DNA of 18,139 nucleotides. Origin: Anaerolineales bacterium UBA6663 (GTDB taxonomy: Bacteria; Chloroflexota; Anaerolineae; Anaerolineales; UBA6663). Both the position numbers and the translations under genes were made by a program. How positions within the stretch are numbered: position 1 is the stretch's first letter; each line of letters opens with the position of its first letter. The notes beneath the pieces were generated by a model. The model was not told the DNA's origin, did not search any database, and worked only from the letters and a program-made list of their open reading frames with translations. Location: the NCBI GenBank assembly GCA_002455335.1, contig DKKP01000398.1, positions 1 through 18,139 on the forward strand, given 5' to 3'. This document shows, in pieces, positions 1 to 6,305 of the stretch.

Positions 1-30
1 GCCGGGCGCTCGAGCGCCCGGCGTCTTTTG
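1..30. terminator. Hairpin with adjacent T-run, probable (bidirectional) terminator
   Basis: A perfect inverted repeat with arms GCCGGGCGC and GCGCCCGGC around a TCGA loop (1-22) is followed on the plus strand by GTCTTTTGTCT. Read on the plus strand it would end a gene lying to the left of the window. Read on the minus strand it sits 25 bases past the stop of the parvulin gene with an A-rich stretch before it, so it may also end the rpsF operon. The bases that would form the minus-strand T-run lie outside the window. Confidence 0.65.
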
Positions 31-46
31 TCTCAGAGTGTCGCGA

Positions 47-1405
47 CTACGGCAGCGGCGTGCCGGCTTCGGTCGGAGCCGCAGTCGAGGTCGGGACAAC
101 CGGGGCGACTTCCAGCTCCGCCGGGACGTTCGGGTCGCTGACCACGCGCTCGGTCCAGATGGGCAGCAATTCGACCACGGGCGTGCCGTCGGCGTTCAGG
201 GCCGCCTGTTGCTCGTCGAGCCAGGTCTGAAGGCGCGCTGAGCGGGCCTGCGCCAGCTGTGTGGCCGTTAGCGGGCGTTCGCCGCGCTCGAGCACCTGGA
301 TCAGGTGCCAGCCGAACTGCGTCTGGAACGGCGCGCTGATCGTGCCGACCGGCGTGTCGTAGGCCTTGGCGACGAAGGTCTCGTCGAAGCCCGAGTAGTT
401 GCCGAACCAGCCCAAATCACCGCCCTGCGTGGCCGACGCGTCCGTGCCGTACTCGGCGGCCAGCTGGTCCCAGTCGACGCCCTGCTTGAGCAGGTCATCG
501 ATTTGCTGCGCGGTCTCCTGCGTCTCGACCACGATGTGGCGGGCGTGGACTTGTTCCTCGGCAGCGGGCACCTCAGCGCCAAAGGCCTCATCGAGCTTGA
601 TGCGATACAGATCGCTCTCGATGAAGTAGCGCAGATCATCCTCGCTAAGCCCGGCGAGCGATCGCAGATTGCCCGTGAAGCCGGCCACCTGCGTGCCATA
701 GGCCTCGGTCGATACCGGGGTCGAGGTCGGGAACGCCGTGCCGGTCGGGAACGGTGTCGGCGACGGGCCGGTTGTCGGCGTAGCCGTCGGGGTCAACGTT
801 GCCGTCGGCGTGATGGTCGGCGTTGCCGTCCACACCGCAACGACTGTCGGGTTGAGCGTCGGCGGCACGTAGGTCTGGAACTGCGCCGGCAGATCGGTCG
901 CCGTCGCTGTGGCCGTCGGCTGGCCGTTCGGGTAGAACCCGAAGTTGGCCTCCAACCGTTCCTGGATCTCCTCGGCCGAAACCGTGATACCGCGGCGCGC
1001 GGCCTCCTGGCGGACGAGTTTGTCGTCGATCAGGTTGAGGACCACATACTGCCCGAAAGACTGCAGGTTTGCGGCCGACATCCCGTCGACGATTTGTTGA
1101 GCCTGCTGCTCGACGTACGGCGCGAGCTCAGGCGATTCACGCTGAAGATCGCGGTACTGGCGCAGCGTGTCGACCTGCAGGAAGCGCGTATAGCGCATCG
1201 CCCGCTGGAACTCGCGGGTCGTGATCGTCTCGGTGCCGACCCGAGCCACGGGCTGCTCGGGCTGAACGACCGTGTAATCGTAGAGCGCGAAGCCCAGGAC
1301 CGCCAACAAGGCGACGCCAAAGATGATGGCGCCAATGATGATGTACCGCTGCGCGATCAGATCCCGTTCATGGCGCGACAGCGGCCTTCCCGGGATGTTG
1401 GTCAT
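47..1405 (-). CDS. Membrane-anchored parvulin-type peptidyl-prolyl cis-trans isomerase (SurA/PrsA-like)
   Basis: This 452-residue protein has a short basic cytoplasmic start, one membrane helix (about residues 21-43, [19 protein letters not shown]), a SurA_N-like helical region (about 50-155), a Thr/Pro-rich low-complexity stretch (about 158-233), a parvulin domain (about 283-375, with [15 protein letters not shown] and FGWHLIQV) and a second Thr/Pro-rich tail. The family assists folding of exported proteins by isomerising prolyl bonds outside the membrane, so the bulk of this protein is expected on the outer face. The T/P-rich block splits the chaperone region and is probably a flexible, possibly glycosylated, spacer. 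The start codon overlaps the rpsR stop as ATGA, so the gene is translationally coupled and is the last gene of the rpsF operon within the window. The isomerase assignment is firm; the exact client role is unknown. Confidence 0.88.
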   Translation of the reverse strand: MTNIPGRPLSRHERDLIAQRYIIIGAIIFGVALLAVLGFALYDYTVVQPEQPVARVGTETITTREFQRAMRYTRFLQVDTLRQYRDLQRESPELAPYVEQQAQQIVDGMSAANLQSFGQYVVLNLIDDKLVRQEAARRGITVSAEEIQERLEANFGFYPNGQPTATATATDLPAQFQTYVPPTLNPTVVAVWTATPTITPTATLTPTATPTTGPSPTPFPTGTAFPTSTPVSTEAYGTQVAGFTGNLRSLAGLSEDDLRYFIESDLYRIKLDEAFGAEVPAAEEQVHARHIVVETQETAQQIDDLLKQGVDWDQLAAEYGTDASATQGGDLGWFGNYSGFDETFVAKAYDTPVGTISAPFQTQFGWHLIQVLERGERPLTATQLAQARSARLQTWLDEQQAALNADGTPVVELLPIWTERVVSDPNVPAELEVAPVVPTSTAAPTEAGTPLP

Positions 1406-1713
1406 CGGCGATCCATCTCGCGGTCGAACGGCAGAAGCGCCAGATGGCGGGCGCGCTTGACGGCGTTGGCGATCAGGCGCTGATGCCGGGCCGTGATGCC
1501 GGTCTGGCGGCGCGGGCGGATCTTGCCCTGATCGGTGACGAACTGGCGCAGGAACTCGATATTCTTGTAGTTGATCTGCGCGGCATCGCTGATGGTGATG
1601 CGGCGCTGCTCGCGCATGCCGCGCGGGCCGCGGAACGACGGGCCCTCGTTCTGGGAGGAACCCTCTTCATTGCCCGAGGAGGACGGGCGTTCCTGAACTT
1701 GATCTTGATCCAT
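1402..1713 (-). CDS. rpsR: 30S ribosomal protein S18
   Basis: This 103-residue protein has the S18 core in its C-terminal two thirds, including [19 protein letters not shown] and [30 protein letters not shown]18 binds 16S rRNA in the small-subunit platform as a heterodimer with S6, whose gene lies two genes upstream. The first 35 or so residues are a Ser/Glu/Gln/Gly-rich extension, making the protein longer than the usual 70-80 residues. A GAGG Shine-Dalgarno sequence lies about 7 bases before the ATG. The core has no zinc-binding CXXC motif, so it is a Cys-minus S18. It sits 47 bases after ssb and overlaps the parvulin gene by 4 bases. Confidence 0.97.
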   Translation of the reverse strand: MDQDQVQERPSSSGNEEGSSQNEGPSFRGPRGMREQRRITISDAAQINYKNIEFLRQFVTDQGKIRPRRQTGITARHQRLIANAVKRARHLALLPFDREMDRR

Positions 1714-1760
1714 GGTGTAAACCTCGCTTGCGTAATCGTGCGTATCGATGGCCTGCCGGT

Positions 1761-2168
1761 TCAGAACGGGAAGTCTTCGGGTTCTTCACCGAAGGGCCCG
1801 GTGTCGCCGGTCGGCTCAAACTGGCTGGGGCGCAGGCGGTCGCCTAACATCAGCATGCGATCGGCGACGATCTCGGTGCTGAAGTGCTTGCGGCCTTCCT
1901 GATCTTCCCAGCGTCGGGTCTGCAGACGACCCTCGATGTAGATCTGCTGCCCCTTGACCAGATACTGTTTGCAGGTCTCGGCCAGTTTGCTCCAGGCGAC
2001 GACGTTGAACCACTCAGTTTCTTCGTGGCGCTCGCCGTCTGGGGAGCTCCAGGTGCGCGACGTCGCGACCGTGAACGATGTCACAGCCCGCCCTGAGGGC
2101 GTAAAGCGCATCTCGGGATCACGACCAAGGTTGCCGATGATCATGACCTTGTTGAGACCGCGGCTCAT
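1761..2168 (-). CDS. ssb: Single-stranded DNA-binding protein
   Basis: This 135-residue protein begins [21 protein letters not shown], a typical SSB OB-fold start, and continues with [27 protein letters not shown] and [16 protein letters not shown]. The OB fold covers about residues 1-110 and forms the tetramer that coats single-stranded DNA in replication, repair and recombination. A short acidic linker leads to the tip EDFPF, the conserved peptide that recruits partner proteins (DDIPF in E. coli). The linker is short and lacks the usual long Gly/Gln-rich region. A near-perfect Shine-Dalgarno sequence, AAGGAGGTG (2182-2174), precedes the ATG. Its place between rpsF and rpsR is a widely conserved arrangement. 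Confidence 0.98.
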   Translation of the reverse strand: MSRGLNKVMIIGNLGRDPEMRFTPSGRAVTSFTVATSRTWSSPDGERHEETEWFNVVAWSKLAETCKQYLVKGQQIYIEGRLQTRRWEDQEGRKHFSTEIVADRMLMLGDRLRPSQFEPTGDTGPFGEEPEDFPF

Positions 2169-2206
2169 CGCGACACCTCCTTCAGCCGAAAGGCAGCGGC
2201 TCGCGC

Positions 2207-2494
2207 TTACTCGTCTGTGCGCAGCACAGCGAAGCGGAGCACCTGCTCGGTGTAGCGCAGGCCGCGTTCGATCTCGGCCGTCGCCTTAGGCTCGAGCTGC
2301 GCCAGGATGAACACGTACTGGCCCTCGGTCTGCTTGCGGATCGCGTACGCCAGGCGGCGGCGACCCCAGAGATCGATCTTGGTGATGGTGCCGCCCGATT
2401 GGGTGACCCACCCCTTGGTCTTTTCGATCAAAGCAGTCAGTGAGGGCTCATCCAGGTCTGGCTGAGCCACGAGCGCGATTTCGTATTCTCGCAT
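2207..2494 (-). CDS. rpsF: 30S ribosomal protein S6
   Basis: This 95-residue protein matches S6 over its full length: MREYEIALVAQPDLDE at the start, then GGTITKIDLWGRRRLAYAI, EGQYVFILAQLEP and LRYTEQVLRFAVLRTDE. It is a ferredoxin-like fold that pairs with S18 on the platform of the small subunit. It is the first gene of the rpsF-ssb-rpsR-parvulin operon. AGAAAGGAA lies about 9 bases before the ATG. A strong promoter and a structured leader of about 94 bases lie upstream; in many bacteria the S6:S18 complex represses this operon by binding its leader. Confidence 0.97.
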   Translation of the reverse strand: MREYEIALVAQPDLDEPSLTALIEKTKGWVTQSGGTITKIDLWGRRRLAYAIRKQTEGQYVFILAQLEPKATAEIERGLRYTEQVLRFAVLRTDE

Positions 2495-2588
2495 CGTGAG
2501 CTATTCCTTTCTACGGGATATGCCCCTTTGTGCTGGCGTGCGCCGGCCTACCGGGAGCAGAAAGCTGGCTGGGCAAGGCGCCCAACGG
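2495..2588 (-). promoter_or_regulatory. rpsF mRNA leader, candidate S6:S18 autoregulatory RNA
   Basis: From the predicted start point (about 2588) to the rpsF ATG lies a 94-base leader that can fold. Arms 2564-2556 (CUUUCUGCU) and 2534-2526 (AGCACAAAG) pair with a single C.C mismatch, and the enclosed loop contains CCGGUAGGCCGG followed by GGCG/CGCC. Before it, UGGGC and GCCCA can form a small hairpin that competes with pairing of GCCC to GGGC (2525-2522). Known rpsF leaders hold a stem with an unpaired CCG that mimics the S6:S18 site in 16S rRNA. CCG is present here, but I cannot confirm a match to the published consensus. Confidence 0.35.
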
Positions 2589-2594
2589 GTGAGG

Positions 2595-2623
2595 AGTATA
2601 GCCGACCGGGCGAGTGCGGTCAA
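2595..2623 (-). promoter_or_regulatory. Sigma-70-type promoter of the rpsF operon
   Basis: On the minus strand TTGACC (2623-2618) and TATACT (2600-2595) are separated by exactly 17 bases, close to the consensus for the main sigma factor. The predicted start is near 2588. A second, weaker pair further upstream (TTGACC 2660-2655 and TAGAAT 2639-2634, spacing 15) might act as an auxiliary promoter. Confidence 0.8.
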
Positions 2624-2642
2624 GGGACGGTCGATTCTAACC

Positions 2643-2660
2643 TTAGACCTGACAGGTCAA
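2643..2660. repeat. Short palindrome containing GACCTGACAGGTC
   Basis: The sequence TTAGACCTGACAGGTCAA contains perfect 5-base arms GACCT and AGGTC around GAC. It lies 20 bases upstream of the rpsF -35 element and covers the TTGACC of a weaker possible promoter. It could be an operator or a copy of a short dispersed repeat; the window holds only this copy. Confidence 0.45.
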
Positions 2661-2696
2661 GCAGGAACCCCTAGAAAATAAGGCCGTCCCGAAATC

Positions 2697-2714
2697 ACTG
2701 GAACAATTTCCAGT
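2697..2714 (-). terminator. Weak hairpin after the lysC-asd-GNAT operon
   Basis: Arms ACTGGAA (2697-2703) and TTCCAGT (2708-2714) form a 7-bp stem with a 4-base loop, 8 bases past the GNAT stop codon on the minus strand. The bases that follow on that strand (GATTTC) are a poor T-run, so termination would be weak. Some read-through into the rpsF operon is possible because both operons run the same way. Confidence 0.4.
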
Positions 2715-2721
2715 CGATTTT

Positions 2722-3222
2722 CTAACCTTGAGTCAGAGCCAGTATGCCGCCTTCGTCCAGCCGGCACACCCGATGGTCCTCAAGCACCTGGGCGCCCAGG
2801 TTGCGATACAGACCCAGCGCCCGCTCGTTCCAGTCGAGCACCAGCCATTCGAACCGCGCGCAGTCATAGCGCCGCGCGACGCCAGCCAAATAACGCATCA
2901 ATGCCCGGCCCAGCCCACGACCACGATAGGCCGGCGTCACATAGATATCGTCGAGCCAGAGCCCGCGGCGGCCCGTCATCGAGCCGAAGGTGAAGTAGTA
3001 GATCAGATAACCTGCCGGCGCACCCTCGACCCAGACCAGCTCGGCCAACGCCGCCGGAGGGTCGCCGAAGAACGCCGCGTGGAGCGCCTCGAGCGTGGCC
3101 TCCGTCGTCAGGCGCTCGAAATCGGCCATGTCGCGGATGAAGGCCAACACGGTCGACAGATCCGCCGAGGTCACCGGCCGGGTCTCGGCGCGCGGGCCGC
3201 CATCCCAGGCGAGCTCGGGCAT
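2722..3222 (-). CDS. GNAT acetyltransferase, diamine/polyamine N-acetyltransferase-like
   Basis: This 166-residue protein has a complete GNAT fold. FIRDMADFERL (about residues 29-39) and the GRRGLWLDDIYVTPAYRGRGLG stretch carry the acetyl-CoA pyrophosphate-binding loop RGRGLG, followed by FEWLVLDWNERALGLYRNLGA. This pattern is typical of the spermidine/spermine (SSAT, diamine) N-acetyltransferase branch, which transfers acetyl from acetyl-CoA to a primary amine. The start is only 2 bases after the asd stop and has no clear Shine-Dalgarno sequence, so translation is probably coupled to asd. Lysine and its decarboxylation product cadaverine come from the same pathway, so an amine or lysine-like substrate is plausible but unproven. 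Confidence 0.85.
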   Translation of the reverse strand: MPELAWDGGPRAETRPVTSADLSTVLAFIRDMADFERLTTEATLEALHAAFFGDPPAALAELVWVEGAPAGYLIYYFTFGSMTGRRGLWLDDIYVTPAYRGRGLGRALMRYLAGVARRYDCARFEWLVLDWNERALGLYRNLGAQVLEDHRVCRLDEGGILALTQG

Positions 3223-3224
3223 CG

Positions 3225-4283
3225 CTAGTCGAAGAAGCCCTGACGCACAAGCAGCTCGCCATTGAGGATCGCGCCGCCGGCCGCGCCCCGGATGGTGTTG
3301 TGCGACAGGATCGCCATCCGCAACGTGAAGAGCGGATCAGGCCGGATCCGCCCGACCACGGTCGTCATCCCACGGCCCGCATCGCGATCGCGGCGCGGCT
3401 GCGGCCGATCGGGCTCGCTGCGCACCTCGATGACGCGCCCAGGCGTCGACGGCAGGCCGCGCACGACCTCGGGAGCCTGGAACGTCGACAGCGCTTCGGC
3501 GGCTTCTGTGGGCGTCGCCGGTTGCTTGAGCCCCAGGCTGACGACCACCAGATGGCCGTCGAGCACAGGCACGCGATTGGTGTGCGTCGAGAACACCGCC
3601 GGCAGGAAGTCGATCGAGGAAGCGTCGCCGTTGAGTGCGCCGAGCATCTTGCACGGTTCGGCCGCGAACTTCTCCTCCTCGCCGCCGATATAGGGCACGA
3701 CGTTATCGAGGATGTCGAGCGACGCCACGCCCGGGTATCCGGCGCCCGAGACAGCCTGCATCGAGACCAGCACGCCCTTCTCCACCCCAAACGCGTTGTG
3801 CAGGGCGCGCAGCGCGATCGTCACCCCGGTCGAGGTGCAATTGGGGTTCGTGACGATGAAGCCCTTCCATCCGCGGCTGCGTCGCTGCGCCGTAACCAGC
3901 GCCGTGTGATCAGGATTGACCTCCGGGATCAACAACGGCACATCCGGCCACATGCGATGCGACGACGCGTTCGAACAAATCGCCACCCCTGCCGCCGCCA
4001 ACGCCGGCTCGGCGTCTGTGGCCACGTCGGTCGGGAGCGCCGAGAACGCCAGCTGCGCATCAAAGCCCGGCGCGGTCGGCAGCACAGGCAGGTCGCGCAC
4101 GTACTCGGGAACGCTTCCCGGAAGCACCCAGCGCACACCGTCGCCGTACTTCCCACCCACAGTCCGATCCGACCCCGTCAGGGCCGTCACCTCGAACCAC
4201 GGATGTCCCTCCAGCAATTGCACGAAGCGCTGACCGACGGCGCCCGTAGCGCCAAGGATGGCGACTTTGACTTTGTTTGGCAT
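3225..4283 (-). CDS. asd: Aspartate-semialdehyde dehydrogenase (archaeal/fungal-type branch)
   Basis: This enzyme reduces aspartyl phosphate to aspartate semialdehyde with NADPH, the second step on the way to Lys, Thr and Met. The protein is 352 residues from the ATG at 4283. It shows the N-terminal nucleotide-binding motif VAILGATGAVGQRF, the SSHRMWPDVPLLIPEVN segment, the active-site NPNCTSTG with Cys149, then SGAGYPG, GEEEK and the THTNRVPVLDGH segment. NPNCTSTG and GEEEK place it with the archaeal/fungal-type enzymes rather than the classical E. coli type. A TTG at 4301 would add six residues, but the family start (MxxKVKVAILGATG) favours 4283. It follows lysC by 18 bases, so the two steps are co-expressed. 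Confidence 0.95.
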   Translation of the reverse strand: MPNKVKVAILGATGAVGQRFVQLLEGHPWFEVTALTGSDRTVGGKYGDGVRWVLPGSVPEYVRDLPVLPTAPGFDAQLAFSALPTDVATDAEPALAAAGVAICSNASSHRMWPDVPLLIPEVNPDHTALVTAQRRSRGWKGFIVTNPNCTSTGVTIALRALHNAFGVEKGVLVSMQAVSGAGYPGVASLDILDNVVPYIGGEEEKFAAEPCKMLGALNGDASSIDFLPAVFSTHTNRVPVLDGHLVVVSLGLKQPATPTEAAEALSTFQAPEVVRGLPSTPGRVIEVRSEPDRPQPRRDRDAGRGMTTVVGRIRPDPLFTLRMAILSHNTIRGAAGGAILNGELLVRQGFFD

Positions 4284-4301
4284 AGATCCCCGATCTCCCA
4301 A

Positions 4302-5696
4302 TCACACAATCAATTTGTGGATGGCGCGCACCGCATCATCGGCTTGTTGGGCCGAGACCACGCAGCTGATCCCGCATTCCGAGCCGCCCTGGGCGATGGC
4401 GACGACGTTGACGCTCGCATTGCCCAATGCGCTAAACGTCCGACCGGAAACGCCGGGCGTATGCACCATCCCCGCCCCGACGACCGTGATGATCGCCACA
4501 GGATCGGAGGCCGTCACGCCGTCGAGGTCATCGCCAGACAGCTCGCGCCGGAACTCGTCCTCAAGGGCCGCGACGACGGTCTGGGCAGCCGGGTACGGCA
4601 CGACGAAACAGATGCTTTGCTCCGATGAAGCCTGCGAGATCAGGCTGACGCTCGTCCGCGTCCGCGCGACTGCGGCGAACGTGCGAGCTGCGATGCCCGG
4701 GATGCCGAGCATGCCACGACCCTCGAGCGTGATCACGCATTGCGCCTTGATCGCCGTCACGGCCCGGATGCCCCCGTCGACCCAGCCCTCATCTTCGAGC
4801 ACGATGCGCGTGCCCGGGTTCGCCGGCGCGAAGGTGTTCTTGACCCAGAGCGCGATCCCGCGCTCGACGACAGGCCGGATCGTCTTCGGGTGGAGCACTT
4901 TGGCGCCGAAGTGCGCAAGCTCCGAGATCTCGCGATAAGTCAGCACAGGGATGGTTCGCGCGTCGGGCGCGATACGCGGGTCGGTGGTCATGACGCCATT
5001 GACATCGGTCCAGATCCAGACCTCATCGGCCGCGAGCGCCACGCCCAGGATCGCGGCCGAGTAGTCGCTGCCGCCCCGCCCCAGCGTGGTGATGGCGCCG
5101 CGCCTGTCTGCGCCGATGAACCCCGTCAATACGGGCACGCCGCCGCCGGCGAGCACGGGTTGGATCCGCGCCATGGCCCGTTCGTGAGTCGCCTCCATAT
5201 CCGGCGTGGCGTTCAGGAAATGCGAGTCGGTCAGGATGATGTCGGCTGTGCTGATGGACAGAGAGGAAATGCCCTCGGCCTCGAGTGCCGCCGCCACAAG
5301 CGGTGCGCTCATCCGCTCGCCCAGCGAGGCGATGGCGTCAAGCGCGCGCGGCGAAGCCTCACCCAGCACGGCGATCGCCTGACACAGGTTGACGAACTGA
5401 TCCAGGCTGTCGGAAATCAAATCGCGGACCGCCTCGGCGGTCGGCGCCACGTCGCGCAACGTGCGGAGATGTCGCTCCAGCAGGGTCGCAGACGTTTCTC
5501 TGGCGCGCCCCGCATCGCCGTCGGCGGCGGCATGCGCGGCCCCCAGCAACAAGTCGGTGACACCGCTCAAGGCCGAGACCACGACGGCCGGTCGATCGCC
5601 GGCGTCCCGGGCCGCCCTGACGATAGCGGCGAGGCTGCGGATCGCCTCGGGGCTCCCGACCGATGTGCCGCCGAACTTCATCACAATCGTTTTCAT
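4302..5696 (-). CDS. lysC: Aspartate kinase with C-terminal ACT domains
   Basis: This enzyme phosphorylates aspartate with ATP, the committed step for the Lys/Thr/Met family. The 464-residue protein opens with MKFGGTSVGSPEAI, the kinase signature, and continues with SALSGVTD, SLGERMSAPL, the TLGRGGSDYSA segment and DVNGVMTTDPR. Two ACT-like regions follow (about residues 315-385 and 395-464, the latter with SVNVVAIAQGGSECGISCVV), which normally bind Lys or Thr for feedback inhibition. There is no homoserine dehydrogenase domain, so it is monofunctional. AGGA lies 4-5 bases before the ATG. Between its promoter and the gene stands a strong intrinsic terminator, so expression probably requires antitermination. 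Confidence 0.96.
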   Translation of the reverse strand: MKTIVMKFGGTSVGSPEAIRSLAAIVRAARDAGDRPAVVVSALSGVTDLLLGAAHAAADGDAGRARETSATLLERHLRTLRDVAPTAEAVRDLISDSLDQFVNLCQAIAVLGEASPRALDAIASLGERMSAPLVAAALEAEGISSLSISTADIILTDSHFLNATPDMEATHERAMARIQPVLAGGGVPVLTGFIGADRRGAITTLGRGGSDYSAAILGVALAADEVWIWTDVNGVMTTDPRIAPDARTIPVLTYREISELAHFGAKVLHPKTIRPVVERGIALWVKNTFAPANPGTRIVLEDEGWVDGGIRAVTAIKAQCVITLEGRGMLGIPGIAARTFAAVARTRTSVSLISQASSEQSICFVVPYPAAQTVVAALEDEFRRELSGDDLDGVTASDPVAIITVVGAGMVHTPGVSGRTFSALGNASVNVVAIAQGGSECGISCVVSAQQADDAVRAIHKLIV

Positions 5697-5734
5697 GGTT
5701 CCTGCCTTCGGCCGACATACGGGCCGGGTGCAAC

Positions 5735-5763
5735 AAAAAGCGCGGAGCCGCCGGCTCCGCGCT
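5735..5763 (-). terminator. Intrinsic terminator in the lysC leader (probable attenuator)
   Basis: On the minus strand the arms AGCGCGGAGCC (5763-5753) and GGCTCCGCGCT (5749-5739) form a perfect 11-bp stem with a GGC loop; the run TTTTT ends at 5735 and is followed by GTTG. It lies downstream of the promoter at 5885-5913 and 38 bases before the lysC ATG, and I see no promoter between it and lysC. Its left arm (5760-5752) can alternatively pair with CGGCUUCGC at 5812-5804: 9 pairs, one of them G.U. That makes it a candidate attenuator. It could also be a simple terminator for genes further upstream on the same strand. Confidence 0.85.
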
Positions 5764-5792
5764 GGTGAGTGTCGTCGCTGTTCAGGCGTCGG

Positions 5793-5876
5793 TCACTGAC
5801 AATGCGAAGCCGCGGCTGCCCTCTGCGGGGTAGTCGTAGTGCGCATGTTCGTGGTCATCCAATGCCAGGCACGCAT
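5793..5876 (-). CDS. Candidate Thr/Met-rich leader peptide of the lysC operon
   Basis: A 27-codon ORF begins at the ATG at 5876, close to the predicted transcription start (5878-5876), so the mRNA may be nearly leaderless. Its core reads MTTNMRTTTTP (5858-5826): six Thr and two Met in ten residues, the amino acids made by the pathway that lysC opens. Codons 22-25 overlap the antiterminator segment 5812-5804. A ribosome reaching the TGA (5795-5793) would cover that segment, while one stalled in the Thr codons (5840-5829) would leave it free. An in-frame ATG at 5858 is an alternative start; neither has a good Shine-Dalgarno sequence. A different frame ending at 5782 is also open through this stretch and looks compositionally coding-like, so this call is provisional. 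Confidence 0.5.
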   Translation of the reverse strand: MRAWHWMTTNMRTTTTPQRAAAASHCQ

Positions 5877-5884
5877 TGGCATCG

Positions 5885-5913
5885 AGTGTATGCAGAATCG
5901 AGCGGCCTGTCAA
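5885..5913 (-). promoter_or_regulatory. Sigma-70-type promoter of the lysC-asd operon
   Basis: On the minus strand TTGACA (5913-5908) and TACACT (5890-5885) are separated by 17 bases: a perfect -35 and a good -10. Transcription should start at about 5878-5876 and run through the leader ORF and the terminator-like hairpin before reaching lysC, giving a leader of about 180 bases. Confidence 0.8.
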
Positions 5914-5979
5914 TGGAAGATGGGATGACGGCGGCGGGTGATCGCTCGCGTGGGGAGAAAGCAGTACCTGCGAGCCGGG

Positions 5980-6255
5980 TCAGCCCGCACCCTGCAGCGC
6001 AGCGGCGGCCTCTTCACGACCGCCCGCCAGCGCAAAATCGAGCGCGCGCCGGCCATCGTCGGTGCATTGGGCGGCGTCGGCGCCGTACTGGAGCAGCAGA
6101 CGCACCAAAGGCGCATGGCCGTTTTGGGCAGCGGCATGCAACGGCGCAAAGCCGCCTTGCTGGCGCGCATTGACGTCGACCCCGGCGGCCAACAGGAGGC
6201 GCGCGACCTCAAGATGCTGCCCTGCGACAGCCGCGTGCAGCGGTTGGACGTGCAT
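5980..6255 (-). pseudogene. Ankyrin-repeat protein, apparently 5'-truncated remnant
   Basis: The 91-residue reading frame holds about two and a half ankyrin repeats: VQPLHAAVAGQHLEVARLLLAAGVDVN, then GGFAPLHAAAQNGHAPLVRLLLQYGADA, then DGRRALDFALAGGREE. Ankyrin repeats form protein-binding surfaces. Repeat-like residues continue in frame before the ATG (GLASENP, 6276-6256) up to a TAA at 6282-6280. From memory of this family, proteins with such a SxNPMxVxPLHAAVA segment usually have over a hundred residues before it. The N-terminal part is therefore probably lost, close to the end of the regulator gene. No clear Shine-Dalgarno sequence is seen. It could still be a short functional protein. Confidence 0.6.
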
Positions 6256-6305
6256 GGGATTTTCCGAAGCCAGGCCAGGTTAGCACCTTGGGCCAGCTTT
6301 GGGGC

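Noticed and set aside
680..935. Repetitive DNA in the parvulin gene as a CRISPR or tandem-repeat locus
   Set aside because: The repetition comes from Thr/Pro codons in a continuous reading frame; there are no regular repeats with unique spacers.
305..1483. Long plus-strand ORF (392 codons) opposite the parvulin gene
   Set aside because: It is antisense to a gene with clear domains, is extremely Arg-rich and has no recognisable motif; such shadow frames are expected in high-GC DNA.
3300..4628. Plus-strand ORF of 442 codons opposite asd and lysC
   Set aside because: Shadow frame rich in Arg, His and Gln, spanning two real genes, with no motif.
5735..5980. T-box or lysine riboswitch upstream of lysC
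   Set aside because: I could not find the T-box sequence or the conserved lysine riboswitch core in the leader; the Thr-codon ORF with alternative stems fits better. A covariance-model search could settle this.
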